Source: Halomonas sp. KG2 (GTDB taxonomy: Bacteria > Pseudomonadota > Gammaproteobacteria > Pseudomonadales > Halomonadaceae). From it: a stretch of DNA of 64,000 nucleotides. Both the position numbers and the translations under genes were made by a program. Location: positions 806,001 through 870,000 of the forward strand of contig CP098528.1 of the NCBI GenBank assembly GCA_030440445.1, read 5' to 3'. The notes under the pieces were generated by a model. The model was not told the origin of the DNA. It did no database searches and saw nothing but the letters and a program-made list of their open reading frames with translations. Below, one piece after another: positions 1-10,184 of the stretch (the stretch's first letter is position 1; the number at the start of each line of letters is the position of its first letter).

Positions 1-1
1 T

Positions 2-727
<726 letters not shown>

Positions 728-779
728 CCGCGACGGCAAATATGGTATACATTGGACCCACAATCATCCATTAGACTGA

Positions 780-2087
<1,308 letters not shown>

Positions 2088-2106
2088 GCGCAAATGGGCG
2101 TCGGCG

Positions 2107-2146
2107 TGTAAGAGATGTCTCAAGATTTTGTAAGAGATATCTTACA
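2107..2146 (+). promoter_or_regulatory. GacA upstream activating sequence (GacA box) with an upstream half copy
   Basis: Positions 2129-2146 read TGTAAG, six bases, CTTACA, which is exactly the GacA box consensus known from rsmY/rsmZ/csrB promoters. A second, degenerate copy starts 22 bp upstream at 2107 (TGTAAGAGATGTCT), repeating the left half of the site on the same helical face. The centre of the perfect site lies about 160 bp before the inferred start of the GGA-rich RNA at 2296; GacA boxes normally sit far upstream like this. Seen: the palindrome and its spacing. Known: the consensus and its role. Inferred: that GacA uses it here. Confidence 0.85.
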
Positions 2147-2217
2147 AATGCCGGCGCTAATCGCTTAATTGCTTTTTTTGTTTTAGTTTATGCTTTTGAT
2201 TTTTATGAGTTTTTTAT

Positions 2218-2246
2218 AACGGGCGAGCCGCAGTGGCTCGCCCGTT
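2218..2246 (+). terminator. Hairpin terminator after eno
   Basis: A perfect 12-bp stem (AACGGGCGAGCC paired with GGCTCGCCCGTT) and a 5-base loop, followed by GCCGTTTTGG. The U-tract is short and offset, so termination may be partial. It separates eno from the sRNA promoter. Confidence 0.65.
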
Positions 2247-2261
2247 GCCGTTTTGGTCTGC

Positions 2262-2289
2262 TTGAGTTGTGATGGCTTTCTGCCACAAT
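2262..2289 (+). promoter_or_regulatory. Putative promoter of the RsmZ-like sRNA
   Basis: TTGAGT at 2262-2267 and CACAAT at 2284-2289 are separated by 16 bp and would start transcription near 2296, immediately before the first GGA motif. The -10 is imperfect, as expected for an activator-dependent promoter. Confidence 0.5.
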
Positions 2290-2295
2290 GCATTC

Positions 2296-2464
2296 AGGAC
2301 AGGGGAGGCAAGGATGCTTCAGGCAGGATGCAACGGGATGCAGGTCAGATACGCTAGGTGACACAGTGATGTGGGTTCTGGCAAGGATGTTATCTGAGGA
2401 GTTTGACACAGGGAGTGGTCAGAGGAAGTGCTTGGAGCGGGCGGCCTACGGGCCGCCTTTTTTT
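2296..2464 (+). ncRNA. rsmZ: RsmZ/CsrB-type CsrA-sequestering small RNA
   Basis: This stretch encodes no convincing protein but carries ten GGA motifs between 2297 and 2436 (at 2297, 2304, 2312, 2326, 2336, 2385, 2398, 2412, 2424 and 2434) and ends in a strong intrinsic terminator. Several motifs sit in short hairpin loops, for example TGCA-ACGGGA-TGCA at 2329-2342 and CAC-AGGGA-GTG at 2407-2417. RNAs of this family bind CsrA/RsmA through such GGA loops and relieve translational repression. A perfect GacA box lies about 160 bp upstream, and the gene sits next to fdxA, which is also the neighbour of rsmZ in Pseudomonas. A csrA gene is present at 17663. The 5' end is inferred from the putative promoter. 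The family call is confident; which paralogue (RsmY, RsmZ or CsrB) is not. Confidence 0.85.
2440..2464 (+). terminator. Intrinsic terminator of the RsmZ-like RNA
   Basis: GGCGGCC and GGCCGCC form a 7-bp GC stem around the loop TACG, followed directly by seven T residues. This is a textbook Rho-independent terminator. Confidence 0.92.
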
Positions 2465-2483
2465 GTGTGCCCAGCCCGTGGCA

Positions 2484-2510
2484 CACAAAAAAACCAGCGC
2501 GAACGCTGGT
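2484..2510 (-). terminator. Intrinsic terminator of fdxA
   Basis: On the minus strand ACCAGCG-TTCG-CGCTGGT is followed by a run of T residues, 24 bp past the fdxA stop codon. It faces the sRNA terminator, so the two convergent transcripts are cleanly separated. Confidence 0.92.
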
Positions 2511-2533
2511 CTGAAAATGCGTGGCTTCTAAGA

Positions 2534-2857
2534 TTAGCGTTCGAGCTTTTCCAGCTTACCTGTTTTGCCGTCCCACTCTTCTGCATCGGGCAGCGGGTCT
2601 TTTTTCTCGGCAATATTCGGCCATACATCGGCTAATTCAGCATTAATTTCTATAAACTGCTCTTGGCCATCCGGTAGCTCATCTTCTGAGAAGATAGCTT
2701 CTGCGGGGCACTCCGGTTCACACAGGGCGCAGTCAATACACTCGTCTGGGTGAATGACCAGGAAGTTGGGGCCTTCGTAGAAGCAGTCGACCGGGCAGAC
2801 TTCAACACAGTCGGTGTATTTGCACTGGATGCAGTTCTCGGTAACGACAAACGTCAT
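2534..2857 (-). CDS. fdxA: Ferredoxin FdxA, 7Fe type
   Basis: Small soluble electron carrier of the Azotobacter ferredoxin I type, 107 residues, the usual length. The N-terminal half carries Cys9-x2-Cys12-x4-Cys17-x3-Cys21 followed by Pro and Cys24; the second half carries [15 protein letters not shown]. This pattern supports one [3Fe-4S] and one [4Fe-4S] cluster. The C-terminal tail with VWPNI and [13 protein letters not shown] is typical of the FdxA subfamily. mutS lies upstream on the same strand with a gap of about 155 bp, so it probably has its own promoter. Its physiological electron partner cannot be read from the sequence. Confidence 0.95.
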   Translation of the reverse strand: MTFVVTENCIQCKYTDCVEVCPVDCFYEGPNFLVIHPDECIDCALCEPECPAEAIFSEDELPDGQEQFIEINAELADVWPNIAEKKDPLPDAEEWDGKTGKLEKLER

Positions 2858-3012
2858 CTTGCTATCCCTCTTGCGGGACCGGGAGCTTCCCGGTCGTGGT
2901 CAATAGTTAATGGTTATAAATCGGCCGTTTCTTATAAGATAAAACAGTATGGGCGACATTCTAGTGGTGCCCTTACGCGGCGGCAAGCGCTCATGGCTTT
3001 CCTTTCATACCA

Positions 3013-5580
3013 TTACACTAGCTCTCGCCACTGATATAGCAGCGCTAGCGCTTCGCGGGGTGTTAAATCGTCTACATCGGCTTTGCCTAACGCTTCCACC
3101 ACCGGGTGCGGTGCGCTGGCGAACAAGTCGTTTTGTTGCGGTGCTGCAGAAACGCCGCTAGGGCGCTGCAATTCATCCACATCGCGCTGCTCGAGGGCCA
3201 TTAGTTTTTCACGGGCTCTGCGTATCACATGGTTGGGAACACCTGCCAACTGGGCTACCTGTAAGCCATAGCTCTGGCTCGCAGGGCCCGCTTCAATGCG
3301 GTGCATAAACACGATGCTGTCGCCGTGCTCGGTGGCTGTTAGGTGAATATTTGCCACACCCTCGGCCTGTTCCGGCAGCGCGGTCATTTCAAAATAGTGT
3401 GTGGCAAACAGGGTGAGTGCCTTTGCTTCTGCTAGGTATTCAGCACTTGCCCAGGCCAGTGAAAGACCGTCAAAAGTACTGGTGCCACGGCCAATTTCGT
3501 CCATTAATACCAAGCTATGCTCGGTAGCATTGTGCAGGATATTAGCGGTTTCGGTCATTTCTACCATAAATGTAGAGCGACCACCCGCTAGATCATCTGA
3601 CGAGCCTATACGGGTAAAGATACGATCTACAGGGCCTATTTCAGCGCTATCGGCGGGTACGAAGCTGCCGCTATGAGCCAACAACGCGATGAGCGCGGTC
3701 TGGCGCATATAGGTTGATTTACCGCCCATGTTGGGGCCGGTGATAATCAACATGTGCTGATCAGGTGTTAGCGTGACATCGTTGGGTACAAACGGTGTAT
3801 CGCTGACATGTTCGACAACGGGGTGCCGTCCAGCGGTAATTCTAAGGCCAGTGGCATCTCGTAGCTGGGGCCTTACCCAATTGAGTGCCTCTGCACGCTC
3901 GGCAAAGGCGCAGAGCACGTCAAGTTCAGCCAATGCCCGCGAGGTGTTTTGCAGTGCGTGAAGCGCCGCGTTGAGCTCGCCCATCAGGCGCTCGTAGAGC
4001 CACTTCTCACGCGTGAGGGCCCTGGACTTGGCCGAGAGTGCTTTATCTTCAAACTCTTTAAGTTCTGGAATAATAAAGCGTTCAGCATTTTTTAGCGTTT
4101 GACGACGGATGTAGTCGGCAGGTGCCTGCTGAGCCTGAGAGCGAGGCAGTTCAATAAAGTAGCCATGAACCCGGTTATAGCCGACTTTCAAATTGGCCAG
4201 GCCAGTACGTTCGCGCTCGCGCAGCTCCAACTGCACTAAGTACTCACCGGCATTCTCAGCCATGCCGCGGTGCTCATCTAGCTCGGCGTCAAAGTCATTC
4301 GCAATCACGCCGCCATCGCGAATCACCACAGGCGGATTTTCAACCAATGCGCGAGTTAAGGTATCGGCTATTTCTGGGTAGGGGCGAATGTGAGGTTTAA
4401 GACCATCGATAGCGCTACCGCTATCAATTTCGCTTAGCAATTGCTCAAGTGCGGGTAGCGTTACCAGGGCGTCGCGCAGGCGCGCCAAATCCCTGGGGCG
4501 TGCGCTATACAGTGCGACGCGGGCCAGGATGCGCTCGACGTCGCCTACATCACTCAACGTATCGCGTAGCGGTAGGTAGGCGGCTTCAATAGAGAGCAAC
4601 GCCACGCCCGCGTGACGTCCTTCCACGACGTTACGCTGGCGCAGCGGGCGGTTAAGCCAGCGCTTCAGTAATCGCGAACCCATCGCGGTGGTGCAGGTGT
4701 CTAACACGCTGGCCAGAGTGTTATCGCTGTTACCGCCGAGATTTATATCAATTTCCAGATTGCGCCGACTGGCCGCGTCAATCACTACGGCATCATCGCG
4801 GTTTTCGACGCTAATGGCCGTTACGTGGGGCAGTCGTGAACGTTGGGTATCTCGGGCGTAATCGATCAGTACGCCCGCCGCGATGAGTGCGCTGGTTAAG
4901 TGCGCACAACCAAAGCCGCGTAAATCCTGGACTTCAAACTGATCGCACAGGCTGCGCGTGGCGCTGTCTAAGTCAAACAGCCACTCCCCTTGGCGTCGTA
5001 AGCTGCGCTTTTGTGACCATGCGTCGGGCAGGGTCAGGCTTTCGGGCACTAACAGTTCGGCGGGCGACAGGCGGGTTAGCTCTGCCTGCATCTCGGCTTC
5101 ACTTTCTACTTCCAAGACACTGAAGCGCCCACTGGAAAGCTCCAGCCATGCAAGGCCCCAGCCGTCTTTGCCGGGCGCAACGGCGACCAGCACGTTATCT
5201 CGGCGAGCATCCAGTAAGGCTTCATCGTGAAGCGTGCCAGGGGTGACAATGCGCACTACTTGTCGATCAACGGGGCCTTTGCTTGTGGCAGGGTCGCCGA
5301 TTTGCTCGCAGATAGCGACGGATTCACCGGCTGACACCAAGCGAGCTAAATAGCCTTCAGCGCTATGGTAGGGCACGCCTGCCATAGGAATAGGTTTGCC
5401 GCCTGACTGACCGCGCTGGGTAAGGGTGATATCCAGCAGCATTGCGGCACGCTTGGCATCATCGAAAAATAGCTCGTAAAAATCCCCCATCCGGTAAAAC
5501 AGAAGTACCTCAGGGTGATCGCGTTTGATCTTAAGATATTGCGCCATCATTGGCGTATGAGCGGGGCTGGCCTGTGACAT
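3013..5580 (-). CDS. mutS: DNA mismatch repair protein MutS
   Basis: MutS recognises mispaired and looped-out bases and recruits MutL. At 855 residues it has the full domain set. The N-terminal mismatch-binding motif GDFYELF places the intercalating Phe34 and Glu36. The lever and clamp region covers the middle. The C-terminal ATPase has Walker [10 protein letters not shown] near residue 615, the Walker B segment [13 protein letters not shown], and the ATHYFE motif. The ATG at 5580 is followed by [19 protein letters not shown], the normal start region. fdxA lies downstream. pncC is divergent, 161 bp away, behind a region with three tandem 13-bp repeats. Confidence 0.98.
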   Translation of the reverse strand: MSQASPAHTPMMAQYLKIKRDHPEVLLFYRMGDFYELFFDDAKRAAMLLDITLTQRGQSGGKPIPMAGVPYHSAEGYLARLVSAGESVAICEQIGDPATSKGPVDRQVVRIVTPGTLHDEALLDARRDNVLVAVAPGKDGWGLAWLELSSGRFSVLEVESEAEMQAELTRLSPAELLVPESLTLPDAWSQKRSLRRQGEWLFDLDSATRSLCDQFEVQDLRGFGCAHLTSALIAAGVLIDYARDTQRSRLPHVTAISVENRDDAVVIDAASRRNLEIDINLGGNSDNTLASVLDTCTTAMGSRLLKRWLNRPLRQRNVVEGRHAGVALLSIEAAYLPLRDTLSDVGDVERILARVALYSARPRDLARLRDALVTLPALEQLLSEIDSGSAIDGLKPHIRPYPEIADTLTRALVENPPVVIRDGGVIANDFDAELDEHRGMAENAGEYLVQLELRERERTGLANLKVGYNRVHGYFIELPRSQAQQAPADYIRRQTLKNAERFIIPELKEFEDKALSAKSRALTREKWLYERLMGELNAALHALQNTSRALAELDVLCAFAERAEALNWVRPQLRDATGLRITAGRHPVVEHVSDTPFVPNDVTLTPDQHMLIITGPNMGGKSTYMRQTALIALLAHSGSFVPADSAEIGPVDRIFTRIGSSDDLAGGRSTFMVEMTETANILHNATEHSLVLMDEIGRGTSTFDGLSLAWASAEYLAEAKALTLFATHYFEMTALPEQAEGVANIHLTATEHGDSIVFMHRIEAGPASQSYGLQVAQLAGVPNHVIRRAREKLMALEQRDVDELQRPSGVSAAPQQNDLFASAPHPVVEALGKADVDDLTPREALALLYQWRELV

Positions 5581-5652
5581 GGGCGTCCTGGTTGAGCGTT
5601 GCGCAAGCAGTCTCAGCTTGCGGCATGTTCTTTGGCAGTTACTTTAAGCGAC

Positions 5653-5691
5653 TTCTTTGGGCAATTTCTTTGAGCAATTTCTTTGAGAAAG
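5653..5691. repeat. Three tandem 13-bp repeats in the mutS-pncC divergent region
   Basis: Units TTCTTTGGGCAAT, TTCTTTGAGCAAT and TTCTTTGAGAAAG lie head to tail between the divergent starts of mutS and pncC. They may be a regulator-binding array or simple slippage; no known operator is recognised. Confidence 0.75.
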
Positions 5692-5741
5692 TTAAACACG
5701 GTATTCTACGCTGAACTGAGGTCTCACATGAAGGAGTCACC

Positions 5742-6275
5742 ATGGCACCTAGCGTTTCAAGCCTGAAGAATCTTGACCTATCACTGCTCGCTCAACGCTT
5801 GGGAAGGCTGTGTCAGCAGCTTGGGGTTGAAGTTTCTACCGCAGAGTCCTGTACAGGCGGCGGTATCGCCAGCGCAATTACTTCTGTGGCAGGTAGCTCT
5901 GCGTATTTTACAGCGGGTTATGTAACCTACTCCAATGCTGCTAAAACGCGTATGTTGGATGTGCCCGAGGCGCTTATCGAAGCCCATGGCGCGGTCAGCG
6001 AGCAAGTAGTTAATGCAATGGTTAAAGGTGCTTGCTTAGCAAGTGGGGCTGACTTAGCGGTCGCCGTCAGTGGAGTGGCTGGTCCTGATGGGGGCAGTCA
6101 AGAGAAGCCTGTTGGTACCGTATGGCTTTCCTGGGGCAGTGCAGAAAGCCAACAGGCAGCGTGTTTCCACTTTCACGGCGACCGACAGGCGGTACGCGAA
6201 CAAGCCGTACGTGAAGCATTGGCAGGCCTAGTTGCGCGCTTGACGGCCCAGGCCAACGGCAGTGAAAAGAAATAA
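5742..6275 (+). CDS. pncC: Nicotinamide-nucleotide amidohydrolase (CinA C-terminal domain family)
   Basis: PncC deamidates nicotinamide mononucleotide to nicotinate mononucleotide, recycling NMN released mainly by NAD-dependent DNA ligase (ligA is at 38096). The 177-residue protein is the stand-alone CinA C-terminal domain. The nucleophile-region motif AESCTGG lies near residue 33, with the glycine-rich VSGVAGPDGG and the KPVGTVWLSW strand further on. AAGGAG precedes the ATG at 5742. recA follows after 90 bp but has its own SOS promoter. The pncC/cinA-recA order is common in gammaproteobacteria. Confidence 0.93.
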   Translation: MAPSVSSLKNLDLSLLAQRLGRLCQQLGVEVSTAESCTGGGIASAITSVAGSSAYFTAGYVTYSNAAKTRMLDVPEALIEAHGAVSEQVVNAMVKGACLASGADLAVAVSGVAGPDGGSQEKPVGTVWLSWGSAESQQAACFHFHGDRQAVREQAVREALAGLVARLTAQANGSEKK

Positions 6276-6299
6276 ACATTAAAATAGGGTGCTGAGGAT

Positions 6300-6344
6300 T
6301 TGTTTAGCCGCTAATCTTTGGCATACTACTGGCTAATTATACAG
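6300..6344 (+). promoter_or_regulatory. recA promoter with LexA (SOS) box
   Basis: TTGTTT at 6300-6305 and CATACT at 6322-6327, 16 bp apart, form the core promoter. The LexA operator at 6329-6344 reads CTGGCTAATTATACAG, the CTG-N10-CAG pattern extended on both sides as TACTG...CAGT. It overlaps the expected start site, the usual layout for repression by LexA. Confidence 0.9.
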
Positions 6345-6365
6345 TTTGTAATGAGGAATTTCTGC

Positions 6366-7427
6366 ATGGCTCAGGATGACAACCGCACCAAAGCGCTAAA
6401 TGCTGCACTTAGCCAGATTGATCGCCAGTTTGGTAAGGGGACCGTTATGCGCCTTGGCGATGCACCGCGCGTAATAATGCCGTCTGTCTCCACCGGTTCA
6501 CTGGGGCTTGATATCGCGCTTGGTATCGGCGGGTTGCCGTTTGGGCGCGTATGTGAAATTTATGGCCCAGAGTCATCCGGTAAAACGACGCTGACCCTGT
6601 CAGTCATTGCGCAGGCGCAAAAACAGGGCAAAGTCTGTGCGTTCGTCGATGCAGAGCACGCTCTGGACCCCAGCTATGCAGAAAAGCTTGGGGTTAATCT
6701 AGACGACTTGCTGGTTTCCCAGCCTGATACCGGTGAGCAAGCGCTGGAAATTACCGACATGTTGGTACGGTCCGGCGGTGTAGATGTGATCGTGATCGAC
6801 TCCGTGGCTGCACTAACGCCGCGTGCTGAAATCGAAGGCGAAATGGGCGACTCCCACGTTGGTCTGCAAGCACGTTTAATGTCTCAGGCATTGCGTAAAA
6901 TTACCGGTAATATCAAAAACGCCAATTGTTTAGTGGTGTTTATCAACCAGATCCGCATGAAAATCGGTGTGATGTTTGGTTCGCCCGAAACCACGACCGG
7001 CGGTAACGCACTTAAATTCTACTCCAGCGTGCGTCTGGATATCCGACGTACAGGCTCCGTAAAATCGGGTGACGAAGTCACTGGTAACGAAACCCGTGTG
7101 AAGGTAGTTAAAAATAAAGTGGCGCCGCCATTCCGTCAGGCAGAGTTCCAAATTCTCTACGGTAAGGGTATCTACCATGCGGGCGAGGTGATTGACCTGG
7201 GCGTGCAGTGCAGCTTGGTAGACAAAGCGGGCGCGTGGTACAGCTACAAAGGCAAAAAGATTGGTCAGGGCAAAGCCAATGCAGCTCAGTATTTAGAAGA
7301 GCACCCTGAAACCATGGAAGAAATTGAAGCGCAAATCCGAGCGCAATTGCTTGCTCCGCCGGATGCAAAAAAAGAAGAAGCTCCTGAGGCAGATGTTGCC
7401 GCTGAGAGCGATGATGATTTGCTGTAA
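6366..7427 (+). CDS. recA: Recombinase RecA
   Basis: RecA forms nucleoprotein filaments on single-stranded DNA, drives strand exchange and stimulates LexA self-cleavage. The ATG at 6366 is preferred over an in-frame start at 6318: GAGGA lies at 6353-6357, the LexA box would otherwise fall inside the coding region, and the product is then 353 residues, identical to E. coli RecA. Motifs include Walker [10 protein letters not shown], the VDAEHALDP segment, the Walker B strand [14 protein letters not shown], the L1 loop [22 protein letters not shown] region and the acidic C-terminal tail ESDDDLL. recX, normally next, is replaced here by a decayed fragment, and the intact recX lies 5.4 kb away. 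Confidence 0.99.
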   Translation: MAQDDNRTKALNAALSQIDRQFGKGTVMRLGDAPRVIMPSVSTGSLGLDIALGIGGLPFGRVCEIYGPESSGKTTLTLSVIAQAQKQGKVCAFVDAEHALDPSYAEKLGVNLDDLLVSQPDTGEQALEITDMLVRSGGVDVIVIDSVAALTPRAEIEGEMGDSHVGLQARLMSQALRKITGNIKNANCLVVFINQIRMKIGVMFGSPETTTGGNALKFYSSVRLDIRRTGSVKSGDEVTGNETRVKVVKNKVAPPFRQAEFQILYGKGIYHAGEVIDLGVQCSLVDKAGAWYSYKGKKIGQGKANAAQYLEEHPETMEEIEAQIRAQLLAPPDAKKEEAPEADVAAESDDDLL

Positions 7428-7446
7428 GCCTCTTTATGATGCCGTT

Positions 7447-7574
7447 CTCTAAGCCGTTGAGTTAACGTCGTGTGACGTGGCGATTCAAATACTGTCTCGG
7501 CGCGAGTGCTCTCGCGCTGAGCGAGTATGCAAGTTGCAGCAAAAAGCATTTCAGCCTGGTGAGATTGCTGTCTG
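7447..7574 (+). pseudogene. Decayed 5' fragment of recX
   Basis: Positions 7461-7574 align without gaps to 12900-13013, codons 7 to 45 of the intact recX, with 100 of 114 bases identical by my count. The reading frame is still open, but the start codon is gone. The flanks suggest why: the intact leader carries TGAG at 12868 and again at 12897, and the fragment looks as if the 29 bp between them, which include the ATG, were deleted. Similarity stops abruptly after 7574 and the rest of recX is missing. It lies 20 bp after the recA stop, where recX sits in most relatives. The intact recX now follows the sugar cluster. Confidence 0.88.
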
Positions 7575-7626
7575 CAGTAGCAAGCTAAATTTGGCGATAA
7601 GCCTAGCCTGTATTTTTAGCATGAAA

Positions 7627-7656
7627 AAAAGGGGTACCTAAAAAGGTGCCCCTTTT
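7627..7656 (+). terminator. Intrinsic terminator after recA and the recX fragment
   Basis: AAAAGGGGTACC pairs with GGTGCCCCTTTT (one G-U pair) around a 6-base loop, followed by GCTTTTC. It should end recA transcripts before the sugar cluster. Confidence 0.85.
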
Positions 7657-7982
7657 GCTTTTCTGTATGAGAAAAATGGTACTGCAAACTAGATTTTTGA
7701 TCCGTCCATGCGCTTGACAGAAAAAAACATGTCGCTTATTTTTTAAATGTAACTTTTAATGTCATTGGGTATCAGATTGTAACTTACAGTCGCCGTTGCT
7801 ACTACGTTTCGTTGCTACTACGTTTCTATGACGGAGCGTTCGGTGATTGTAGGTTAGGGGCTGCTTATATAATTATAAAAGAATGAAATATAACTTTTCA
7901 TATGATGGAGAGCCTGGTGGTTAAGTTTAAAGGCTAACCTTTATCGCGAAAAGAAAAAGCTCATCTTTGGGGAAAGTGTGCT
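7657..7982 (+). other. AT-rich leader of the sugar cluster with a 16-bp tandem repeat
   Basis: This 326-bp stretch has no gene. It is clearly AT-richer than recA and should hold the promoter of the glycosyltransferase operon. GTTGCTACTACGTTTC occurs twice in direct tandem at 7795-7810 and 7811-7826 without mismatch. No well-spaced promoter stands out; the segment TATATAATTATAAAAG near 7865 is a possible AT-rich UP or -10 region. Confidence 0.6.
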
Positions 7983-9017
7983 ATGCATAAAGTATTCGCG
8001 GTAATCCTTACTTATAATCGAAAGGAACTACTGAAGCGATGTCTCGATGCAGTGTATTCCCAGTGCCGCTCTTGCGATCGTGTCATCGTCATTGATAATG
8101 CAAGCACTGATGGTACCCAAAAGATGTTGTCCGAAAGCAGTTACCCTGGTCTTATGGTACATGTGCTGAAGGATAATATTGGCGCCTCTGGGGGTTTTAA
8201 TGCAGGTATGCGTCTCGCCTATCAAGAGGGTGCCGATTTTATTTGGACAATGGACGATGATGTCATACCTTGTTCTGACGCACTTCACTTTTTGTTATTA
8301 GCCGATGAAGCGCTTAAAGATAAAGGAAAAAAGCCAGCTTTTCTTCTTTCCCAGGCCTTCACTGAAACTGGACTGGTTACTAATACTCCTATTATTAGTC
8401 CTTTGAAAAATGCCATTGGTTATCGAGACTGGCACGAGCTGCTTGAGCTGGGTGTAGTGGCTGTGCACCGCGCTACTTTCGTTTCAATACTGCTGCCGCG
8501 GACTACCTTGACGCAACATGGCTTGCCAATTACCGCGATGTTCATCTGGGGAGAAGATAGTGAATTTACCTTAAGAGTCACTCAAGAAAATCCCGGTTAT
8601 GTTGTTGGTATGAGTAAAGTGCAACATCTACGCCAAGAAAATGGTCCTATCAGTATTCTTCATGAAAGTAATCCGGCGCGTTTTAGGTTATATCGGCACC
8701 TTATTAGAAATAAAATTTATATCGCTCGTAAGTATCGCCATTTTCCACATTATCGCTATCTTATGATTTCAGAAGTTTATCGAGTTGCTCGGCTCTTTTT
8801 TATACTTTTGTTTAGAGGTGAAGTTCGTAAGGCCAAGATAGTTCTGCACGGAATGTTAGAAAGTCTGTGGTTTTACCCTGAGTCTGAAGCTGCAGATACA
8901 CCTATTGAAAAAATGCAAACTTCCACGTGGCGGTTAGACCAGCTATGCCAAGAGCAAGCTGACTTGAAGGAAAAAAACAGGATAAAAAATAAAAGCAGCT
9001 TTAAGACAGGGTCGTGA
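7983..9017 (+). CDS. Family 2 glycosyltransferase (galactofuranosyl/rhamnosyl-transferase-like)
   Basis: A 344-residue GT-A fold enzyme, cytoplasmic face, expected to move a sugar from a nucleotide donor to a lipid-linked or polysaccharide acceptor. The N-terminus AVILTYNRKELLKRCLDAV and VIDNASTDGT are classic GT2 donor-site motifs. NIGASGGFNAGM resembles the GlfT/rhamnosyltransferase branch, the metal-binding acidic triad is in WTMDDDVIP near residue 93, and the probable catalytic base region is IWGEDSEFTLR. A hydrophobic, basic C-terminal segment (VARLFFILLFRGE) may associate with membrane. It is the first gene of the cluster and is AT-richer than recA, suggesting transfer. Substrate and acceptor are not readable. 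Confidence 0.85.
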   Translation: MHKVFAVILTYNRKELLKRCLDAVYSQCRSCDRVIVIDNASTDGTQKMLSESSYPGLMVHVLKDNIGASGGFNAGMRLAYQEGADFIWTMDDDVIPCSDALHFLLLADEALKDKGKKPAFLLSQAFTETGLVTNTPIISPLKNAIGYRDWHELLELGVVAVHRATFVSILLPRTTLTQHGLPITAMFIWGEDSEFTLRVTQENPGYVVGMSKVQHLRQENGPISILHESNPARFRLYRHLIRNKIYIARKYRHFPHYRYLMISEVYRVARLFFILLFRGEVRKAKIVLHGMLESLWFYPESEAADTPIEKMQTSTWRLDQLCQEQADLKEKNRIKNKSSFKTGS

Positions 9018-9065
9018 GAATACTTGGTTTAATGACGCTCAGGCGCTAAATGATGGGGTGATATT

Positions 9066-10184
9066 TTGAAAATATTAATCGTGGGCAATATGGGGTACGT
9101 CGGCTCCGTACTGGTAAGAGAGTTAGCCGCACGATATCCATCTGCCACTCTTCATGGTTACGACAATGCCTATTTCGCGCACTGTCTCACGGGAGCCGAT
9201 TCCCTTCCCGAACGTTATCTCGCCCAACAGTTTTTGGGCGACGTTAGGGATATTCCTGCTGGTTTTTTTGAAGGCTACACGGCCGTGGTGCAACTGGCTG
9301 CTATCTCCAATGACCCCATGGGAGATCGTTTTGCTGCCGTCACGGCTGACGTCAATCAATACGCTACGGTGGCCATGGCCAAAGCAGCGGCTCAAGCGGG
9401 AGTGGAAAACTTCGTGTTTGCCTCGAGTTGCAGTATTTATGGTATTGCCCTCGGTGCGCCGCGTTGTGAAGCAGATGCTGTGGCTCCGGTTACCGCCTAT
9501 GCCTGTTCAAAAATTGCCGCAGAAGAAGCCTTGGCGGGCATTGAGGGGGACATGGTGATTACTAGTTTACGCTTTGCGACTGCCTGTGGAATGTCGGAAC
9601 GTCTACGCCTGGATCTAGTGCTCAACGATTTTGTCGCCTGCGCGCTTAGTCAGCAGCATATTACCGTGCTTAGCGATGGGTCACCCTGGCGACCCTTGAT
9701 CGATGTCTCCGATATGGCAAGGGCCATTAGTTGGGCGATACAGCGTAAGCCCGAAAATGGGGGGCGCATCCTCAATATCAATACCGGCTCTAACGAACGC
9801 AATCATCAGGTGCGGGATCTAGCGATGGCGGTTGCCCAGGCAATTCCTGGTACCACTCTGAGTATCAATACCCAAGCACCGGCGGACAGCCGCTCCTACC
9901 AAGTAGATTTCAGCCTGTTCGCTAAGTTAGCACCAGAACATCAGCCAAAAATGACACTTTGGGATTCGATAATAGGGGTGGCTAATGGGCTAAAAGGCAT
10001 GAAGTTTACTGATGCCCAATTCCGAACCTCACGCTATGTGCGCCTGCACGCGCTACAAGCGCATATCGACGAGGGTCGCCTGTCCGAGAACCTGAGTTGG
10101 CAAATTCGTAATGGAGTGACTCCCACTGCTTCGCCGGGCTCTTCCTCGGTTACTTCGATGCCTGAAATGGAGGCTAAGCCATGA
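9066..10184 (+). CDS. NAD-dependent nucleotide-sugar epimerase/dehydratase (extended SDR)
   Basis: A 372-residue extended short-chain dehydrogenase. The N-terminal Rossmann motif is GNMGYVG, followed by FVFASSCSIYG and the catalytic pair in YACSK near residue 146, which are the hallmarks of UDP/dTDP/CDP-sugar epimerases and dehydratases. The substrate-binding half contains RPLIDVSDMARAISWAI. It lacks the GxTGFKG signature I would expect of a CDP-glucose 4,6-dehydratase, so its reaction (epimerisation, dehydration or reduction of the CDP-sugar) is open. It overlaps the next gene by 4 bp (ATGA), indicating translational coupling and use of the same sugar. Confidence 0.85.
   Translation: MKILIVGNMGYVGSVLVRELAARYPSATLHGYDNAYFAHCLTGADSLPERYLAQQFLGDVRDIPAGFFEGYTAVVQLAAISNDPMGDRFAAVTADVNQYATVAMAKAAAQAGVENFVFASSCSIYGIALGAPRCEADAVAPVTAYACSKIAAEEALAGIEGDMVITSLRFATACGMSERLRLDLVLNDFVACALSQQHITVLSDGSPWRPLIDVSDMARAISWAIQRKPENGGRILNINTGSNERNHQVRDLAMAVAQAIPGTTLSINTQAPADSRSYQVDFSLFAKLAPEHQPKMTLWDSIIGVANGLKGMKFTDAQFRTSRYVRLHALQAHIDEGRLSENLSWQIRNGVTPTASPGSSSVTSMPEMEAKP

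Noticed and set aside
2288..2635. 115-residue plus-strand open frame over the sRNA and fdxA end
   Set aside because: It crosses two intrinsic terminators, overlaps fdxA antisense and has no recognisable protein features; the RNA interpretation explains the segment better.
6930..7549. Minus-strand frames over the recA end and the recX fragment
   Set aside because: Shadows of recA codon use; no ribosome sites.
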